Below are positions 1 through 9,290 of a stretch of DNA of 64,000 bases, piece by piece (the stretch's first letter is position 1; each line of letters opens with the position of its first letter). Origin of the DNA: Bacteroidales bacterium (GTDB lineage: Bacteria > Bacteroidota > Bacteroidia > Bacteroidales > UBA932); NCBI GenBank assembly GCA_017427885.1, contig JAFRRW010000011.1, forward strand, positions 496,001-560,000, read 5' to 3'. Made by a program: the position numbers and the translations under genes. Below the pieces are notes generated by a model, which worked only from the letters and a program-made list of their open reading frames with translations, ran no database searches and was not told the origin of the DNA.

Positions 1-1635
1 TTCGAGCTGTAGGGCGTATTTGAGGACCTCCTTCACCAGGGGCGCGCCGTTCTCATATTCGTTTTTCAGGGCGGGTACCAACCGGACGCAGTTCTTCAGG
101 GTGGGCTTGATGTCCTTGCCTTTCTCGTCGACGCCGAGAGGCCTGTCCGGAATCATCTTCGCGAGCCGGTTGGTTTCATCCAGGGAGAGCCGGCTGATCC
201 TTCCAACGTCCTTGATGGCGCCCTTCGCCAGCATCGTGCCGAAAGTAATGACGTGGGAGATATGGTCCGTGCCGTATTTGTCCTGGACGTACTTGATGAC
301 GCGGTAGCGGCCCTCTACGTCGAAGTCCACGTCGATATCCGGCATAGAAATCCTCTCGGGGTTGAGGAACCTCTCGAACAGGAGGCCGTATTTCAGGGGG
401 TCGAGATTCGTGATACTGAGGCAGTAGGCCACGCAGGATCCGGCGGCCGAGCCCCTTCCGGGCCCTACGGATATCCCGTGGGCCTTCGCCCAGTTTATGA
501 AGTCCTGGACTATTAGGAAATAGTCCGGGAAGCCCATCCTTGAGATGGTCTTGAGCTCGAAGTCAATCCTTTCGGCCGTTTCCGCGTCGAGGGTTCCATA
601 TCTCTCTTCCGCTCCCTTATAGGTAAGGTGGCACATATAGGCCACGCTCCTACAGAAGGCGTCTCCGCGGTAGGCCCCCTTCTCGTCATTCCTGCCGGCG
701 TCTATGACGTCCTTGTATTTTTCAAGATGGGAATCTATATCCTTGAGGAAGTCGGAGGGAAGGTCGAAGACGGGAAGGACGTGGTCCCTGTCGATGGAGA
801 AGGATTCGATCTTGTCCAGGATTTCGATCGTGTTGTCGAAGGCCTCCGGATGGTCCGGGAACAGGGCCCGCATCTCTTCCTCGCTCTTCAGCCATTCCTG
901 CCTGGTGTAGCGGAGCCGGTCGGGATCATCCACGAACTTGTTGGTGGTAAGGCAGATGAGCCTGTCGTGGGCCTCTCCGTCCTCCTTCCTCACAAAATGG
1001 ACGTCGTTGGTGGCCACCACTTTCACTTTGTGTTTCTCGGCAAGTTCGAAAAGGACACTGCAATATTGTTTTTCCTGCTCGTAAACCCTCGGCGACAGCC
1101 CCGGAACCTCCGTCTTGTGGAGCATAACTTCCAGGTAATAATCGTCCCCGAACACCTTTTTGTGCCATTCTATGGCCATTTCCGCACCTTCGATGTCGCC
1201 GTGGAGGATATGTTGCGGCACCTCTCCCTTTATGCAGGCGGATGTGCAGATGAGACCCTCGTGGTATTTCTCAATCACCTCGTGGGACACCCTCGGCTTG
1301 TAGTAGAACCCTTCCAGGCGGGCGATGGAGACGATCTTCATCAGGTTCTGATAGCCCTTGTAGTTCTTCGCCAGGAGGATGAGGTGGTAGTATCCCTTTT
1401 CCTTGATTCTATGGTCTCCGAAAGACACGTAGATCTCGCAGCCTGCGACCGGTTTCACCGAGGGGTGTTTCTTCGCGAATTTGAAGAACTCCTTGATGCC
1501 GTACATATACCCGTGGTCGGTAATGGCCAGGCCCGGCATCCCGAGTTCCTCCGCCCGTTTGAAAAGGTTGTCGATGGAGGAATGTCCGTCGAGGATGGAA
1601 TACTGGGTGTGTACGTGAAGGTGAACGAAGGCCAT
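1..1635 (-). CDS. dnaE: DNA polymerase III alpha subunit, N-terminal part
   Basis: Replicative polymerase catalytic subunit, cytoplasmic. The 545 visible codons are open to the left edge of the window, so the C-terminal half is missing. The start ATG at 1635 opens a PHP domain (AFVHLHVHTQYSILDG, with TDHG near residue 45). The polymerase core follows, with GPGRGSAAGS and the catalytic acidic motif PDIDVDFD close to residues 430-437. This is the order of the DnaE family (about 1150-1250 aa). A -7 box lies at 1659-1666, just behind the secDF terminator, so the gene has its own promoter. Identification rests on direct translation of the minus strand and is very secure. Confidence 0.96.
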   Translation of the reverse strand, partial: MAFVHLHVHTQYSILDGHSSIDNLFKRAEELGMPGLAITDHGYMYGIKEFFKFAKKHPSVKPVAGCEIYVSFGDHRIKEKGYYHLILLAKNYKGYQNLMKIVSIARLEGFYYKPRVSHEVIEKYHEGLICTSACIKGEVPQHILHGDIEGAEMAIEWHKKVFGDDYYLEVMLHKTEVPGLSPRVYEQEKQYCSVLFELAEKHKVKVVATNDVHFVRKEDGEAHDRLICLTTNKFVDDPDRLRYTRQEWLKSEEEMRALFPDHPEAFDNTIEILDKIESFSIDRDHVLPVFDLPSDFLKDIDSHLEKYKDVIDAGRNDEKGAYRGDAFCRSVAYMCHLTYKGAEERYGTLDAETAERIDFELKTISRMGFPDYFLIVQDFINWAKAHGISVGPGRGSAAGSCVAYCLSITNLDPLKYGLLFERFLNPERISMPDIDVDFDVEGRYRVIKYVQDKYGTDHISHVITFGTMLAKGAIKDVGRISRLSLDETNRLAKMIPDRPLGVDEKGKDIKPTLKNCVRLVPALKNEYENGAPLVKEVLKYALQLE

Positions 1636-1658
1636 TGCGCAGGGATTGTCGTGTCAGA

Positions 1659-1666
1659 CAAAGTTA
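1659..1666 (-). promoter_or_regulatory. -7 box of dnaE promoter
   Basis: Reads TAACTTTG on the minus strand, an exact match to the Bacteroidota TAnnTTTG element, 24 bases before the dnaE start. No convincing -33 element is visible because the upstream bases are the secDF terminator tail. Confidence 0.6.
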
Positions 1667-1669
1667 CAC

Positions 1670-1703
1670 AAAAAAGCCCGATATGAAAAGATTCATACCG
1701 GGC
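1670..1703 (-). terminator. Rho-independent terminator of secDF
   Basis: A 12-bp stem (GCCCGGTATGAA / TTCATATCGGGC with one G-U pair) around a 4-base loop, followed by six T on the minus strand. It begins 24 bases after the secDF stop codon. Confidence 0.9.
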
Positions 1704-1726
1704 CTTTAAGGTGTATTATGAAAAAT

Positions 1727-4700
1727 TTATTTTTTGGAAACGGCAGCTTTTTCAGCCTTGTTCTTCTCAGCCTTCATCGTGGCGTCGTACATGACGGGAG
1801 TACCGATCATGATGGAAGCGTAGGTTCCGATGACCACACCAAGGCAGAGGGCGACGGACAGACCGCGGATGCTCTCTCCTCCGAAGATAGCGATGGTGAG
1901 CATCGTCACCAGGGTGGTGAGGGAGGTGTTGACCGTACGGGTGAGGGTCGCGTTGAGGGCCGTGTTGACGTTGGTCTTGAACTCGGCCTTCGGGTGCAGG
2001 GTCTTGTACTCACGGATTCGGTCGAAGATAACCACGTTGTCGTTGATGGCGTATCCAATGATGGTCAGGATGGCAGCGATGAACGTCTGGTCCACGTCGA
2101 GGTTGAAGGGAAGGATTCCGGAGAAGATGGAGAAGAAGCCGATCACTATGATGGCCGTGTGGGCCAGTGACACGACACCTCCGAGACCCCAGGTCCAGCC
2201 CTTGAACCGGATGGCGATATATGCGAAGATGACGAACAGGGCCAGGATGACGGCGATGATGGCGTCGCGGCGGATGTCGCTCGCGATGGTCGGTCCCACC
2301 TTGTCGGAGGAAATGATACCATTGGGGTTCTCAAGGGTTGAACGGAACTGGTCGATGCTTACGTTCTCCTGATAGAAGCCCTTCATTGCTTCGTAGAGGA
2401 GGCTCTCGACCTCGGCGTCAACCTCGGAAGACTCGTCGTTGACCTTGTAGGTGGTGGTGATCTTCATCTGGCTCTCTCCACCGAACTGCTTGACCTCGAC
2501 GGCGCTTGCGCCGTTCTCGTCGGCATTGGAGAAGACTTCTTCAGCTGCGCTCCTGACGGCCTCGGCCTTGACGGGCTGGTCGAAACGGACTACGTAGGTG
2601 CGGCCTCCGGTGAAGTCGACACCGTAGGTGAAGCCCTTGGTGAACATCGAGATGAGGCAGATGGCGATCACGATACCGGAAATGAGGTATGACCACTTGC
2701 GCTTCCCAAGGAAGTCGATGTGGGTGTTCTTAAGGAAGTTCTTGGAGAACTTGCTCTCGAAGGTGATGTTCTTGCCCTTTGCCAGCCTGGCCTCGAAAAT
2801 CAGCCTGGTGATGAAGATGGAGGTAAGGATGGAGGTGATGATACCGATGATGAGGGTGGTGGCGAAACCCTGGACGGGACCGCTACCGAACACGAAGAGC
2901 ACGATACCGGTGAGGATGGTGGTCACCTGTCCGTCGATGATGGCGGAGTAGGCGTTGCTGTATCCGTCGGCGATAGCCTTGCTGAGGCCCTTGCCGGCGG
3001 CCAACTCCTCTTTGATACGCTCGTAGATAATGACGTTAGCGTCAACGGCCATACCCATCGTCAGGACGAGACCGGCGATACCCGGCAGGGTGAGGACGGC
3101 TCCGAACGACACGAGGGTTCCGAAGAGGAAGAGCACGTTGCAGAGAAGGGCGATGTCAGCCGCCACGCCGGCTCCCCTGTAGAACAGGATCATATAGAGG
3201 AGGACCAGGATGAAGGCGATGATGAAGGAAATCATACCCGACTTGATGGACTCGGCACCGAGGGAAGGACCCACGACCTGCTCCTGGATGATGGTGGCAG
3301 GGGCGGGGAGCTTACCGGACTTGAGCACGTTGGCAAGGTCTTCGGACTGCTCCACGGTGAAGTTACCGGTAATCTGGGAGTTTCCTCCGGAAATCTCAGT
3401 CTGGACGGTAGGGTAGGAATACACCATTCCGTCGAGGACGATGGCCACCTGCTTTCCGATGTTGTCGCGGGTGATGCGGGCCCAGGCGTTCGCGCCTTCG
3501 GCGTTCATGTTCATCGAGACATAGGGCTGGCCGTTCCTGGAGCCGCCGTATTCGACGCGGGCGTCGGTCACGACGCTTCCGTCAAGGGGAGCCTTCCCGT
3601 CGCGGGAGGTTGCCTTGATGGCTACCAGTTCATAGACGTTGCCGCCTTCCACGAACTCGGAGGGGCTTACGGACCACATACCCTTGAACTCAGGAGGGAA
3701 GATGTCCCTGATCTGAGGAAGAGCGAGGTACTTGTTTACCCTGGCGGTGTCGATGGCATTGGCGAAACCTATGCAGGCGTTGCCTTTGTAACCGGAAGGC
3801 TGGAGAACCGCGAAGAGGGGATTCTGCCTGTTGTAGGCGGCTATCTCGTCGGCGGTAGCCTTGTTCTGGGAAAGCTCTGCGTTCAGCAGTGAATCGGTGC
3901 CGGCGGGGACGGCTTCCTGGGCGGGAGCCTCATCCACCACGACGTCCTCCTGCTCGAGGATTTCGGCGAGTTTCGCGTTGGCCTCGATGAGGTAGGGCTG
4001 GATTTCCTGGCTGTCATAGGTTGTCCAGAATTCGAGGGAAGCGGTTCCCTGGAGGAGCTTGCGGACACGCTCGGGCTCCTTGACGCCGGGAAGTTCCACT
4101 AGGATCCTTCCGGAGTTGCCGATCTTCTGGATGCTGGGCTGGGTGACGCCGAAGCGGTCGATACGGTTCCTGAGGACGTTGAACGAGTTGGAAACGGCAC
4201 TTTCAGCCTCTCCCCTGATGACGGAGATGACCTCGTCGTCGGTGGATTCGGGCTTGATCTTGTCCCTCATTTCATAGGTTCCGAAGATCTGGGCGAGAGG
4301 GGTGCCTCCGCCTACTTCCTTCCAGGCCTGGGCGAAGAGGGTGATGAAATCGTCCCTGGAATTGATTCCGCGCTCCGTGGCGAGGTCGAGGGCCTTCTGG
4401 AATTCGGGGGAGTCGTTGCCTCCCGCAATGGCCTTCACAAGGTCCTTGAGCTGCACCTGCAGCATTACGTTCATACCTCCCTTGAGGTCGAGGCCGAGGT
4501 TGATCTCCTTCGACTTCACGTCCTTGTAGGTGTAGGCGAAATAAACCTTCTCGTTGGAGATGGAATCGATGTATTTCCTGTTCTGCTCCTTCCTGATCGA
4601 GTCGAGGTAGAATGCCTGCTCATCTGCGGGAATGTTCGCGAAGAGGGGAGCCTGGGTTGCGGCGAAAGCCGCGGCCTCAGCATAATCCTGGGCCTTCTTC

Positions 4701-4795
4701 TCCTGGAGATTGGTCACCAGGGTGAATGAAAGCTGCCAGAGACAGGCTATGGCCAGAAGAATAGCCACCAGTTTGATGGCGCCTTTGCTTTGCAT
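1727..4795 (-). CDS. secDF: Protein translocase subunit SecDF (fused)
   Basis: Inner-membrane partner of SecYEG that uses the proton gradient to pull exported proteins through. At 1022 aa it is the SecD-SecF fusion usual in Bacteroidota. One N-terminal membrane segment precedes a large periplasmic domain starting with GLDLKGG (about residues 101-107). Five further membrane segments complete SecD, and the SecF half carries GVDFTGG. The C-terminus is lysine-rich. The gene stands alone between its own -7 box (4841-4848) and a strong terminator (1670-1703). secG lies 18 kb away in this window. No oddities were seen. Confidence 0.97.
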   Translation of the reverse strand: MQSKGAIKLVAILLAIACLWQLSFTLVTNLQEKKAQDYAEAAAFAATQAPLFANIPADEQAFYLDSIRKEQNRKYIDSISNEKVYFAYTYKDVKSKEINLGLDLKGGMNVMLQVQLKDLVKAIAGGNDSPEFQKALDLATERGINSRDDFITLFAQAWKEVGGGTPLAQIFGTYEMRDKIKPESTDDEVISVIRGEAESAVSNSFNVLRNRIDRFGVTQPSIQKIGNSGRILVELPGVKEPERVRKLLQGTASLEFWTTYDSQEIQPYLIEANAKLAEILEQEDVVVDEAPAQEAVPAGTDSLLNAELSQNKATADEIAAYNRQNPLFAVLQPSGYKGNACIGFANAIDTARVNKYLALPQIRDIFPPEFKGMWSVSPSEFVEGGNVYELVAIKATSRDGKAPLDGSVVTDARVEYGGSRNGQPYVSMNMNAEGANAWARITRDNIGKQVAIVLDGMVYSYPTVQTEISGGNSQITGNFTVEQSEDLANVLKSGKLPAPATIIQEQVVGPSLGAESIKSGMISFIIAFILVLLYMILFYRGAGVAADIALLCNVLFLFGTLVSFGAVLTLPGIAGLVLTMGMAVDANVIIYERIKEELAAGKGLSKAIADGYSNAYSAIIDGQVTTILTGIVLFVFGSGPVQGFATTLIIGIITSILTSIFITRLIFEARLAKGKNITFESKFSKNFLKNTHIDFLGKRKWSYLISGIVIAICLISMFTKGFTYGVDFTGGRTYVVRFDQPVKAEAVRSAAEEVFSNADENGASAVEVKQFGGESQMKITTTYKVNDESSEVDAEVESLLYEAMKGFYQENVSIDQFRSTLENPNGIISSDKVGPTIASDIRRDAIIAVILALFVIFAYIAIRFKGWTWGLGGVVSLAHTAIIVIGFFSIFSGILPFNLDVDQTFIAAILTIIGYAINDNVVIFDRIREYKTLHPKAEFKTNVNTALNATLTRTVNTSLTTLVTMLTIAIFGGESIRGLSVALCLGVVIGTYASIMIGTPVMYDATMKAEKNKAEKAAVSKK

Positions 4796-4840
4796 ATCGT
4801 TATTGTTTTAATTTATCCAAACCGTTACGAATAAGGTCTG

Positions 4841-4848
4841 CAAAGTTA
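4841..4848 (-). promoter_or_regulatory. -7 box of secDF promoter
   Basis: TAACTTTG on the minus strand, 45 bases upstream of the secDF ATG. It lies back to back with the plus-strand box at 4890-4897. Confidence 0.6.
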
Positions 4849-4889
4849 CGATTTTTTTCTAAGAAAGAAACTTTATGCCAATGATTTCG

Positions 4890-4897
4890 TATTTTTG
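4890..4897 (+). promoter_or_regulatory. -7 box for the propeller/SPOR gene
   Basis: TATTTTTG matches TAnnTTTG. Transcription would start near 4902, which rules out upstream in-frame starts at 4895 and 4901 and favours the ATG at 4922. Confidence 0.5.
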
Positions 4898-4921
4898 CGG
4901 ATGCAGATTTGCAAAACAGGA

Positions 4922-6808
4922 ATGAAATTCAGCCCCAAATATGCGCTGATCGCACTTGCGGTCCTGGCAGTTTCCGTCATCCCGGCTACGGCCCAGGAAG
5001 CAGGCGGAGAGCCAGCCGCCGACGGAAAGACCTGGAAGGAAATGCTGTCCGTCGCGGACTCCCTGCACAGGGAATATTCCTTCAGCGAAGCCATCGAATG
5101 GTATGACCTCGCCCTCGGCGCCGTCACGGACTCTTCCTCCAAGATGGAGGTTGAGGAGAAAAGGCTGAAGAGCCAGAACGCCCGGAACATGGCCGGATTC
5201 TGCAGTGATCCCGCGGTGGTTGCCAGGAGAAGGTTCTCCCGCAGGGAGTTCTTCCTTTTCTATCCCCTTGCGGACGGAAGCTGGCGGACTGTTCCCAACC
5301 AGTTGGATTCCCTCGGGAACAACCCCTTCTCAACAGCTCTGTATTTTCCTCCTGACGCCAGGGAAATATATTATTCTTCCCAGGACGAGACCGGGGTGAA
5401 TAACATCTTCCATACCACCCTGAAAGACACGGTCTGGACTGCCCCTTCATTGATAAACGAAGAGATAACTTCCACTTCCGACGAGATATTCCCGATGCTT
5501 TCCGCCGACGGGAAAACCCTATATTTCGCCTCTTCCGGCCTATATGGTATGGGCGGTTACGACCTCTATTCCTCAAAATGGAACGAGGACACCAAAGACT
5601 GGGACGTCCCGGTCAATATGGGTTTCCCGTACTCTTCCCCTTTCGACGATTTCCTCTTCATCAACACTCCCGACGGAAAATATTCAATATTTGCGTCCAA
5701 CAGGGGCTGTCCTTCCGACAGTGTCGACGTGTATGTGGTCGAATATGACGGGATGCCGGTGAGGAAGGCCGTAACCGAAAGGGAGGACCTCATCGCACTT
5801 GCCGCCCTTTCTCCAGATGGAGACCCTTCCCGGCTGGACAACGGTTCCGCCGTTTCGGGGCCCGGGGCGGACAATCCCGAAATACGGGAATATATGGTGA
5901 AAATGAACCAGGTGCGCAGCCTGAGGGATTCTATTGCAGCCTACAACAGGGCCTTGGAGGCAAGGAGGGCGGAATATGCCAAGTCCGGGGAAGAGGACAG
6001 GCCTGGACTTCTCGCCGACATTTCCCGCAGGGAGGCCGTTCTTCCCGTCCTCAACGATTCCCTCAACAGGACGGTCGCGGCACTTCAGAAGACGGAAATG
6101 GATTTCCTGATGAAGGGGATAGTGATAGACCCTTCGAAAATCAAGGCAGACGCTTCCCGGGAGGTCGTGGGTGCCTCTTCGGGATATGCCTTCTCGAAGA
6201 AGTCTCCCGGAGCTCCTTTCAGGCTCAATATGCTCAGGTCCACCACCCTTCGAGACTACACCTTCAAGATCCTTCCCGAAGGGAATATCGTCGAGGCCCC
6301 CATTCCGGAAGGGCTCGTGTACCAGATCCAGCTTCTGTCTTCAGCCGAAAAGATTCCCGTCAGGCAGGTCAAGGGGCTGAGTCCCGTGTTTGAAAGGCAG
6401 GGCCCGGGAGGAAAGCTGATATACTCGGCCGGAGTGTTCCGTACTTATTCCAGCGCCCTTTCAAACCTCAACAAGGTGAAGAGGCTGGGCTTCAGGAACG
6501 CTTTCATAACCGCCTTCAACGACAGGGAATCCATAACGGTAGCCAAGGCCAGGGCCATCGAGTCAAGGTCCAAGGCGGAGCTTTATGTCAAGATCTATCC
6601 TCTTGACGGCTCCTCGCTTCCTGAAATCACTCTTTCCGCCATCAGGCAGCAGACCAGCAAGGATCTGGTGAAGACTTCCGAGAACGGTGCGGTGGTATTC
6701 ATAGCCGGACCGTTCGCCGACAGGGGGCAGGCCGAAGCCCTCGAGACGGCGGTTCACGCAACGGGAATAGCAAATACCGCCCTGGAATCCAGGACGGTAC
6801 AGCCGTAA
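4922..6808 (+). CDS. Exported PD40 propeller protein with SPOR-like C-terminus
   Basis: Envelope protein of about 628 aa with a signal peptide (MKFSPKYALIALAVLAVSV, cleaved near ATA-Q). Residues 80-290 hold WD40-like PD40 repeats, for example EIFPMLSADGKTLYFASS and FINTPDGKYSIFASNRG, as in TolB and the type IX secretion protein PorE. A charged helical stretch covers about 300-400. Two SPOR-like segments follow, beginning at YQIQLLSS and at ELYVKIYPL, the type of fold that binds denuded peptidoglycan strands. There is no OmpA domain. The start was chosen at 4922 because the promoter overlaps the longer alternatives. A role in cell-wall or division-site binding is inferred from the domains only. 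Confidence 0.7.
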   Translation: MKFSPKYALIALAVLAVSVIPATAQEAGGEPAADGKTWKEMLSVADSLHREYSFSEAIEWYDLALGAVTDSSSKMEVEEKRLKSQNARNMAGFCSDPAVVARRRFSRREFFLFYPLADGSWRTVPNQLDSLGNNPFSTALYFPPDAREIYYSSQDETGVNNIFHTTLKDTVWTAPSLINEEITSTSDEIFPMLSADGKTLYFASSGLYGMGGYDLYSSKWNEDTKDWDVPVNMGFPYSSPFDDFLFINTPDGKYSIFASNRGCPSDSVDVYVVEYDGMPVRKAVTEREDLIALAALSPDGDPSRLDNGSAVSGPGADNPEIREYMVKMNQVRSLRDSIAAYNRALEARRAEYAKSGEEDRPGLLADISRREAVLPVLNDSLNRTVAALQKTEMDFLMKGIVIDPSKIKADASREVVGASSGYAFSKKSPGAPFRLNMLRSTTLRDYTFKILPEGNIVEAPIPEGLVYQIQLLSSAEKIPVRQVKGLSPVFERQGPGGKLIYSAGVFRTYSSALSNLNKVKRLGFRNAFITAFNDRESITVAKARAIESRSKAELYVKIYPLDGSSLPEITLSAIRQQTSKDLVKTSENGAVVFIAGPFADRGQAEALETAVHATGIANTALESRTVQP

Positions 6809-6826
6809 ATCATTATCATGCGACGT

Positions 6827-7036
6827 TTACTCGTCGGGGACGTATTCCAGAAGGTCTCCCGGCTGGCAGTCCAGCGCCTTGCACAGGGAGCCCAGGGTGG
6901 TCAGGCGGATGGCCTTCGCCTTGCCGGTCTTCAGGATTGATAGGTTCGACGCCGATATGCCGATCAGTTCAGCCAGCTCGCCGGAGGACATTTTCCGGCG
7001 GGCCAGCATCACATCTACATTAACTATTACAGGCAT
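6827..7036 (-). CDS. Small XRE-family HTH regulator
   Basis: A 69-residue protein made almost entirely of one Cro/C1-type helix-turn-helix: SSGELAELIGISASNLSILKTGKAKAIRL contains the HTH (split here only for description), and it ends CQPGDLLEYVPDE. It resembles the YozG-type stand-alone domain. It lies 6 bases downstream of the flotillin gene in the same direction, so it is probably the last gene of the nfeD-flotillin operon. Its targets are unknown; autoregulation is possible but not shown. Confidence 0.8.
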   Translation of the reverse strand: MPVIVNVDVMLARRKMSSGELAELIGISASNLSILKTGKAKAIRLTTLGSLCKALDCQPGDLLEYVPDE

Positions 7037-7042
7037 GGCGAA

Positions 7043-8443
7043 CTACTCCTTATCGGTCCCTTTCTTCTTGGAGGGTTTTTCGGGCTCCTGGTTGTCCGGG
7101 GCTTCCTTTCCCTTCAGGTACTCGGGGAGCTGCATTCCGGCCATCTTGAAAAGGTCCTGGAGAGGGGGTATGCTCTGCATCAGTCCGGATACGAAGTTCG
7201 CGGTGGAAGTCTTTCCGTCCTTGCTTCCGTTACCGTCCCACACGGTCACCTTGTCGATCTTGATGCCCTTGACGGCTTCGACCTGAGTCTTGACGAGTTC
7301 GGGCAGACGGTCGGCGATCATCATCAGGACGGCCTTCTGAGGATCGCTTCCGGCGGCGCCAACGAGGGCCTGGAATCCTTCGGCCTGCTTGGAGAGGATC
7401 TCCATCGCACCGCGGGCCTGGGCTTCCATCTTGGCGAAGATGGCGTCGGCCTCTCCCTTGGCGATACGCCTGGCCTGCTCAGCCTCAGCTTCGGCTTCGA
7501 TGATCTTCTTTTCCTTGTCGATCTGCGCGGCGACGACGATGTTGGCCTGCTGGGTGGCCTTCTCCCTTTCGGCGCGGGCGAGCTCGGCGTCGCGCTCGCT
7601 CTGGTATGCCTCCTGGAGGGCCTTTGCGCTCTGGACCTTTTCCGCTGCGACGGCGAGCCTTTCGGCCTGGGCCGTCTTCTCCCTACGGAGGGCGTCGGAA
7701 TTGGCGATGTCGATGAGGGACTGGTTCTCTCCCTTGACTGCCAGGGCGTTGGCGGCGGCCACGTTCACACGGGTGTCCTTGTCGGCGTCGGCCTTTCCGG
7801 TCTCACCGAACCTGTTCTGCTCGGCGACGCTCTTCTTAGCGTCGTTGATGGCCTTCGCGGCGGCCTCTTTTCCGAGGGCCTCGATATATCCGGATTCGTC
7901 GCGGATGTCGGTGACGTTCACGTTGATGAGTTTCAGTCCGATCTTGCGGAGTTCGGCCTCAACGTTGGAACTTACGCTGGCGAGGAACTTGTCGCGGTCG
8001 GCGTTGATTTCCTCGATGTCCATCGTAGCGATGACCAGACGGAGCTGGCCGAAGAGGATATCGGTCGCAATGCTCTGGATGCTGTCGGGAGACAGTCCGA
8101 GGAGCCTTTCCGCCGCGTTGGTCATGATCTCGGGCTCGGTGGAGATACCGACGGTGAACCGGCAGGGGACGTCCACGCGGATGTTCTGCTTCGACAGGGC
8201 GTTGGTAAGGTTGCACTCGATGGAGATGGGCTTGAGATCAAGGTAGCGGTAATCCTGGAAGACAGGCCAGATGAAGGATGCTCCGCCGTGGATGCAACGG
8301 GCAGATGAATTGCGCCCGGTCTTACCGTAGATGACGAGGATCTTGTCGGAGGGGCAGCGCCTGTATCGCTTGAGGATCGCCGAGAAGGTGACGATCAGGA
8401 CGAATACAAGGATAAGGATGAGGATGATTTGAGATTCAGCCAT
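7043..8443 (-). CDS. Flotillin-like SPFH protein (FloT/YqiK type)
   Basis: Membrane scaffold protein of 466 aa. One N-terminal membrane helix (ILILILVFVLIVTF) is followed by an SPFH domain at about residues 30-200. A long alanine/glutamate-rich coiled coil covers about 200-370 with repeats such as KEKKIIEAEAEAEQARRIAKG, typical of flotillins. The lysine-rich tail ends PSKKKGTDKE. Flotillins form oligomers in ordered membrane patches. The preceding gene encodes an NfeD protein, the usual partner (compare yuaF-yuaG in Bacillus), which supports the assignment. The gap to nfeD is 30 bases. Confidence 0.88.
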   Translation of the reverse strand: MAESQIILILILVFVLIVTFSAILKRYRRCPSDKILVIYGKTGRNSSARCIHGGASFIWPVFQDYRYLDLKPISIECNLTNALSKQNIRVDVPCRFTVGISTEPEIMTNAAERLLGLSPDSIQSIATDILFGQLRLVIATMDIEEINADRDKFLASVSSNVEAELRKIGLKLINVNVTDIRDESGYIEALGKEAAAKAINDAKKSVAEQNRFGETGKADADKDTRVNVAAANALAVKGENQSLIDIANSDALRREKTAQAERLAVAAEKVQSAKALQEAYQSERDAELARAEREKATQQANIVVAAQIDKEKKIIEAEAEAEQARRIAKGEADAIFAKMEAQARGAMEILSKQAEGFQALVGAAGSDPQKAVLMMIADRLPELVKTQVEAVKGIKIDKVTVWDGNGSKDGKTSTANFVSGLMQSIPPLQDLFKMAGMQLPEYLKGKEAPDNQEPEKPSKKKGTDKE

Positions 8444-8473
8444 AGTCTTGGTTATTAAAGGTTTATACTATTT

Positions 8474-9097
8474 CTATATTACTTCGGGCTGGATGGTTTC
8501 CACCAGGAGGGTGGTGCCGTTGATGACCTCCGTAACCCTGATGGGGGCTCCGGTGGGGATGGTGTCCCCTTCGGTCTGGGCGTTATATTCGCGCACGGCG
8601 TTGTTGATGGAAATCTGCACCTTGCCTTCGCCGCTCCTTTCTCCTGGAATGGTGAGATAAGCCGTTCCGTGGCAGCCCACGGCCTGGCTGTAGACGTCGA
8701 TGTTTCCCGACTGCTGCATCTTGCTCAGCAGTTTGAAGACATACATCACGAGGGCCACGAGGCCGATGCCTACCAATACTGAAATGAGAATCAGCAGGAA
8801 GGTCGACTTGACGGATCCCTGAAGGAGGATGACCGACCAGCCGAAACCCAGGATGAAGTTGATGAGGTTGCGGAAGGTATAGAGGTTGGAACCGGACGAG
8901 AGGTCTCCGTTCCCGCCGTCCGCCCCGGCGTCCATTCCGCCGGAAGCGTCGAAGTCGGTCCCGTCAAGACCGGTTCCATCCATATCCGCGCCGATGAATG
9001 TCAGGACGCTCTGGATAATGAAAATGAGAGAGGCTGCGAGCGTGAGGCCCCAGAGAACCTTCATAGCAACGCTAAGGGATGCCCACCAAATTGCCAT
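8474..9097 (-). CDS. NfeD-like membrane protein
   Basis: A 207-aa short-form NfeD protein. It has three or four membrane segments, an acidic glycine/aspartate-rich loop (about residues 35-65, DMDGTGLDGTDFDASGGMDA) and a C-terminal OB-fold-like domain (GCHGTAYLTIPGERSGEGKVQISINN in the source, shown here only as a description). The start is set at MAIWWASL (9097) because the -7 box lies at 9139-9146, inside the longer reading frame. It is the first gene of the operon with flotillin. NfeD proteins work with flotillins in membrane quality control. Confidence 0.82.
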   Translation of the reverse strand: MAIWWASLSVAMKVLWGLTLAASLIFIIQSVLTFIGADMDGTGLDGTDFDASGGMDAGADGGNGDLSSGSNLYTFRNLINFILGFGWSVILLQGSVKSTFLLILISVLVGIGLVALVMYVFKLLSKMQQSGNIDVYSQAVGCHGTAYLTIPGERSGEGKVQISINNAVREYNAQTEGDTIPTGAPIRVTEVINGTTLLVETIQPEVI

Positions 9098-9138
9098 TGT
9101 CTTATATAATTTAAAGGTTATTAAAAAATTTTCTTTGC

Positions 9139-9170
9139 CAAATATAATATATTTATTGAAAAACAACAAA
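9139..9170 (-). promoter_or_regulatory. Promoter of the nfeD-flotillin-XRE operon
   Basis: -7 box TATATTTG at 9139-9146 and -33 TTTG at 9167-9170 with a 20-base spacer, all on the minus strand. It lies 41 bases upstream of the nfeD ATG. Confidence 0.7.
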
Positions 9171-9223
9171 ATTTTCCCGTTTTTTGTTGGATTAAACAAA
9201 GAACCAAGAAAAAAACCGGGAAA

Positions 9224-9254
9224 ATTGCACTTTAAGAATTTATTCATAACTTTG
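9224..9254 (+). promoter_or_regulatory. Promoter of tRNA-Ser
   Basis: -33 TTG at 9224-9226, a 20-base spacer, and -7 box TAACTTTG at 9247-9254. The next bases are CAGT, followed at once by a hairpin (9259-9285). Confidence 0.7.
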
Positions 9255-9258
9255 CAGT

Positions 9259-9285
9259 CCCTTTCCGAATCAGCTACGGAAGGGG
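9259..9285 (+). other. 5' leader hairpin of the tRNA-Ser transcript
   Basis: CCCTTTCCG pairs with CGGAAGGGG (9 bp with one G-U) around a 9-base loop, starting 4 bases after the -7 box, at or near +1, and ending 5 bases before the tRNA. The same arrangement occurs at tRNA-Gly, tRNA-Met and rpsL. Confidence 0.6.
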
Positions 9286-9290
9286 TCTCA

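Noticed and set aside
628-1686. 352-codon plus-strand frame
   Set aside because: Antisense to dnaE, whose PHP and catalytic motifs are intact on the other strand.
2720-3892. 390-codon plus-strand frame rich in Gly, Asp and Glu
   Set aside because: Antisense shadow of secDF produced by the GC-rich codon bias.
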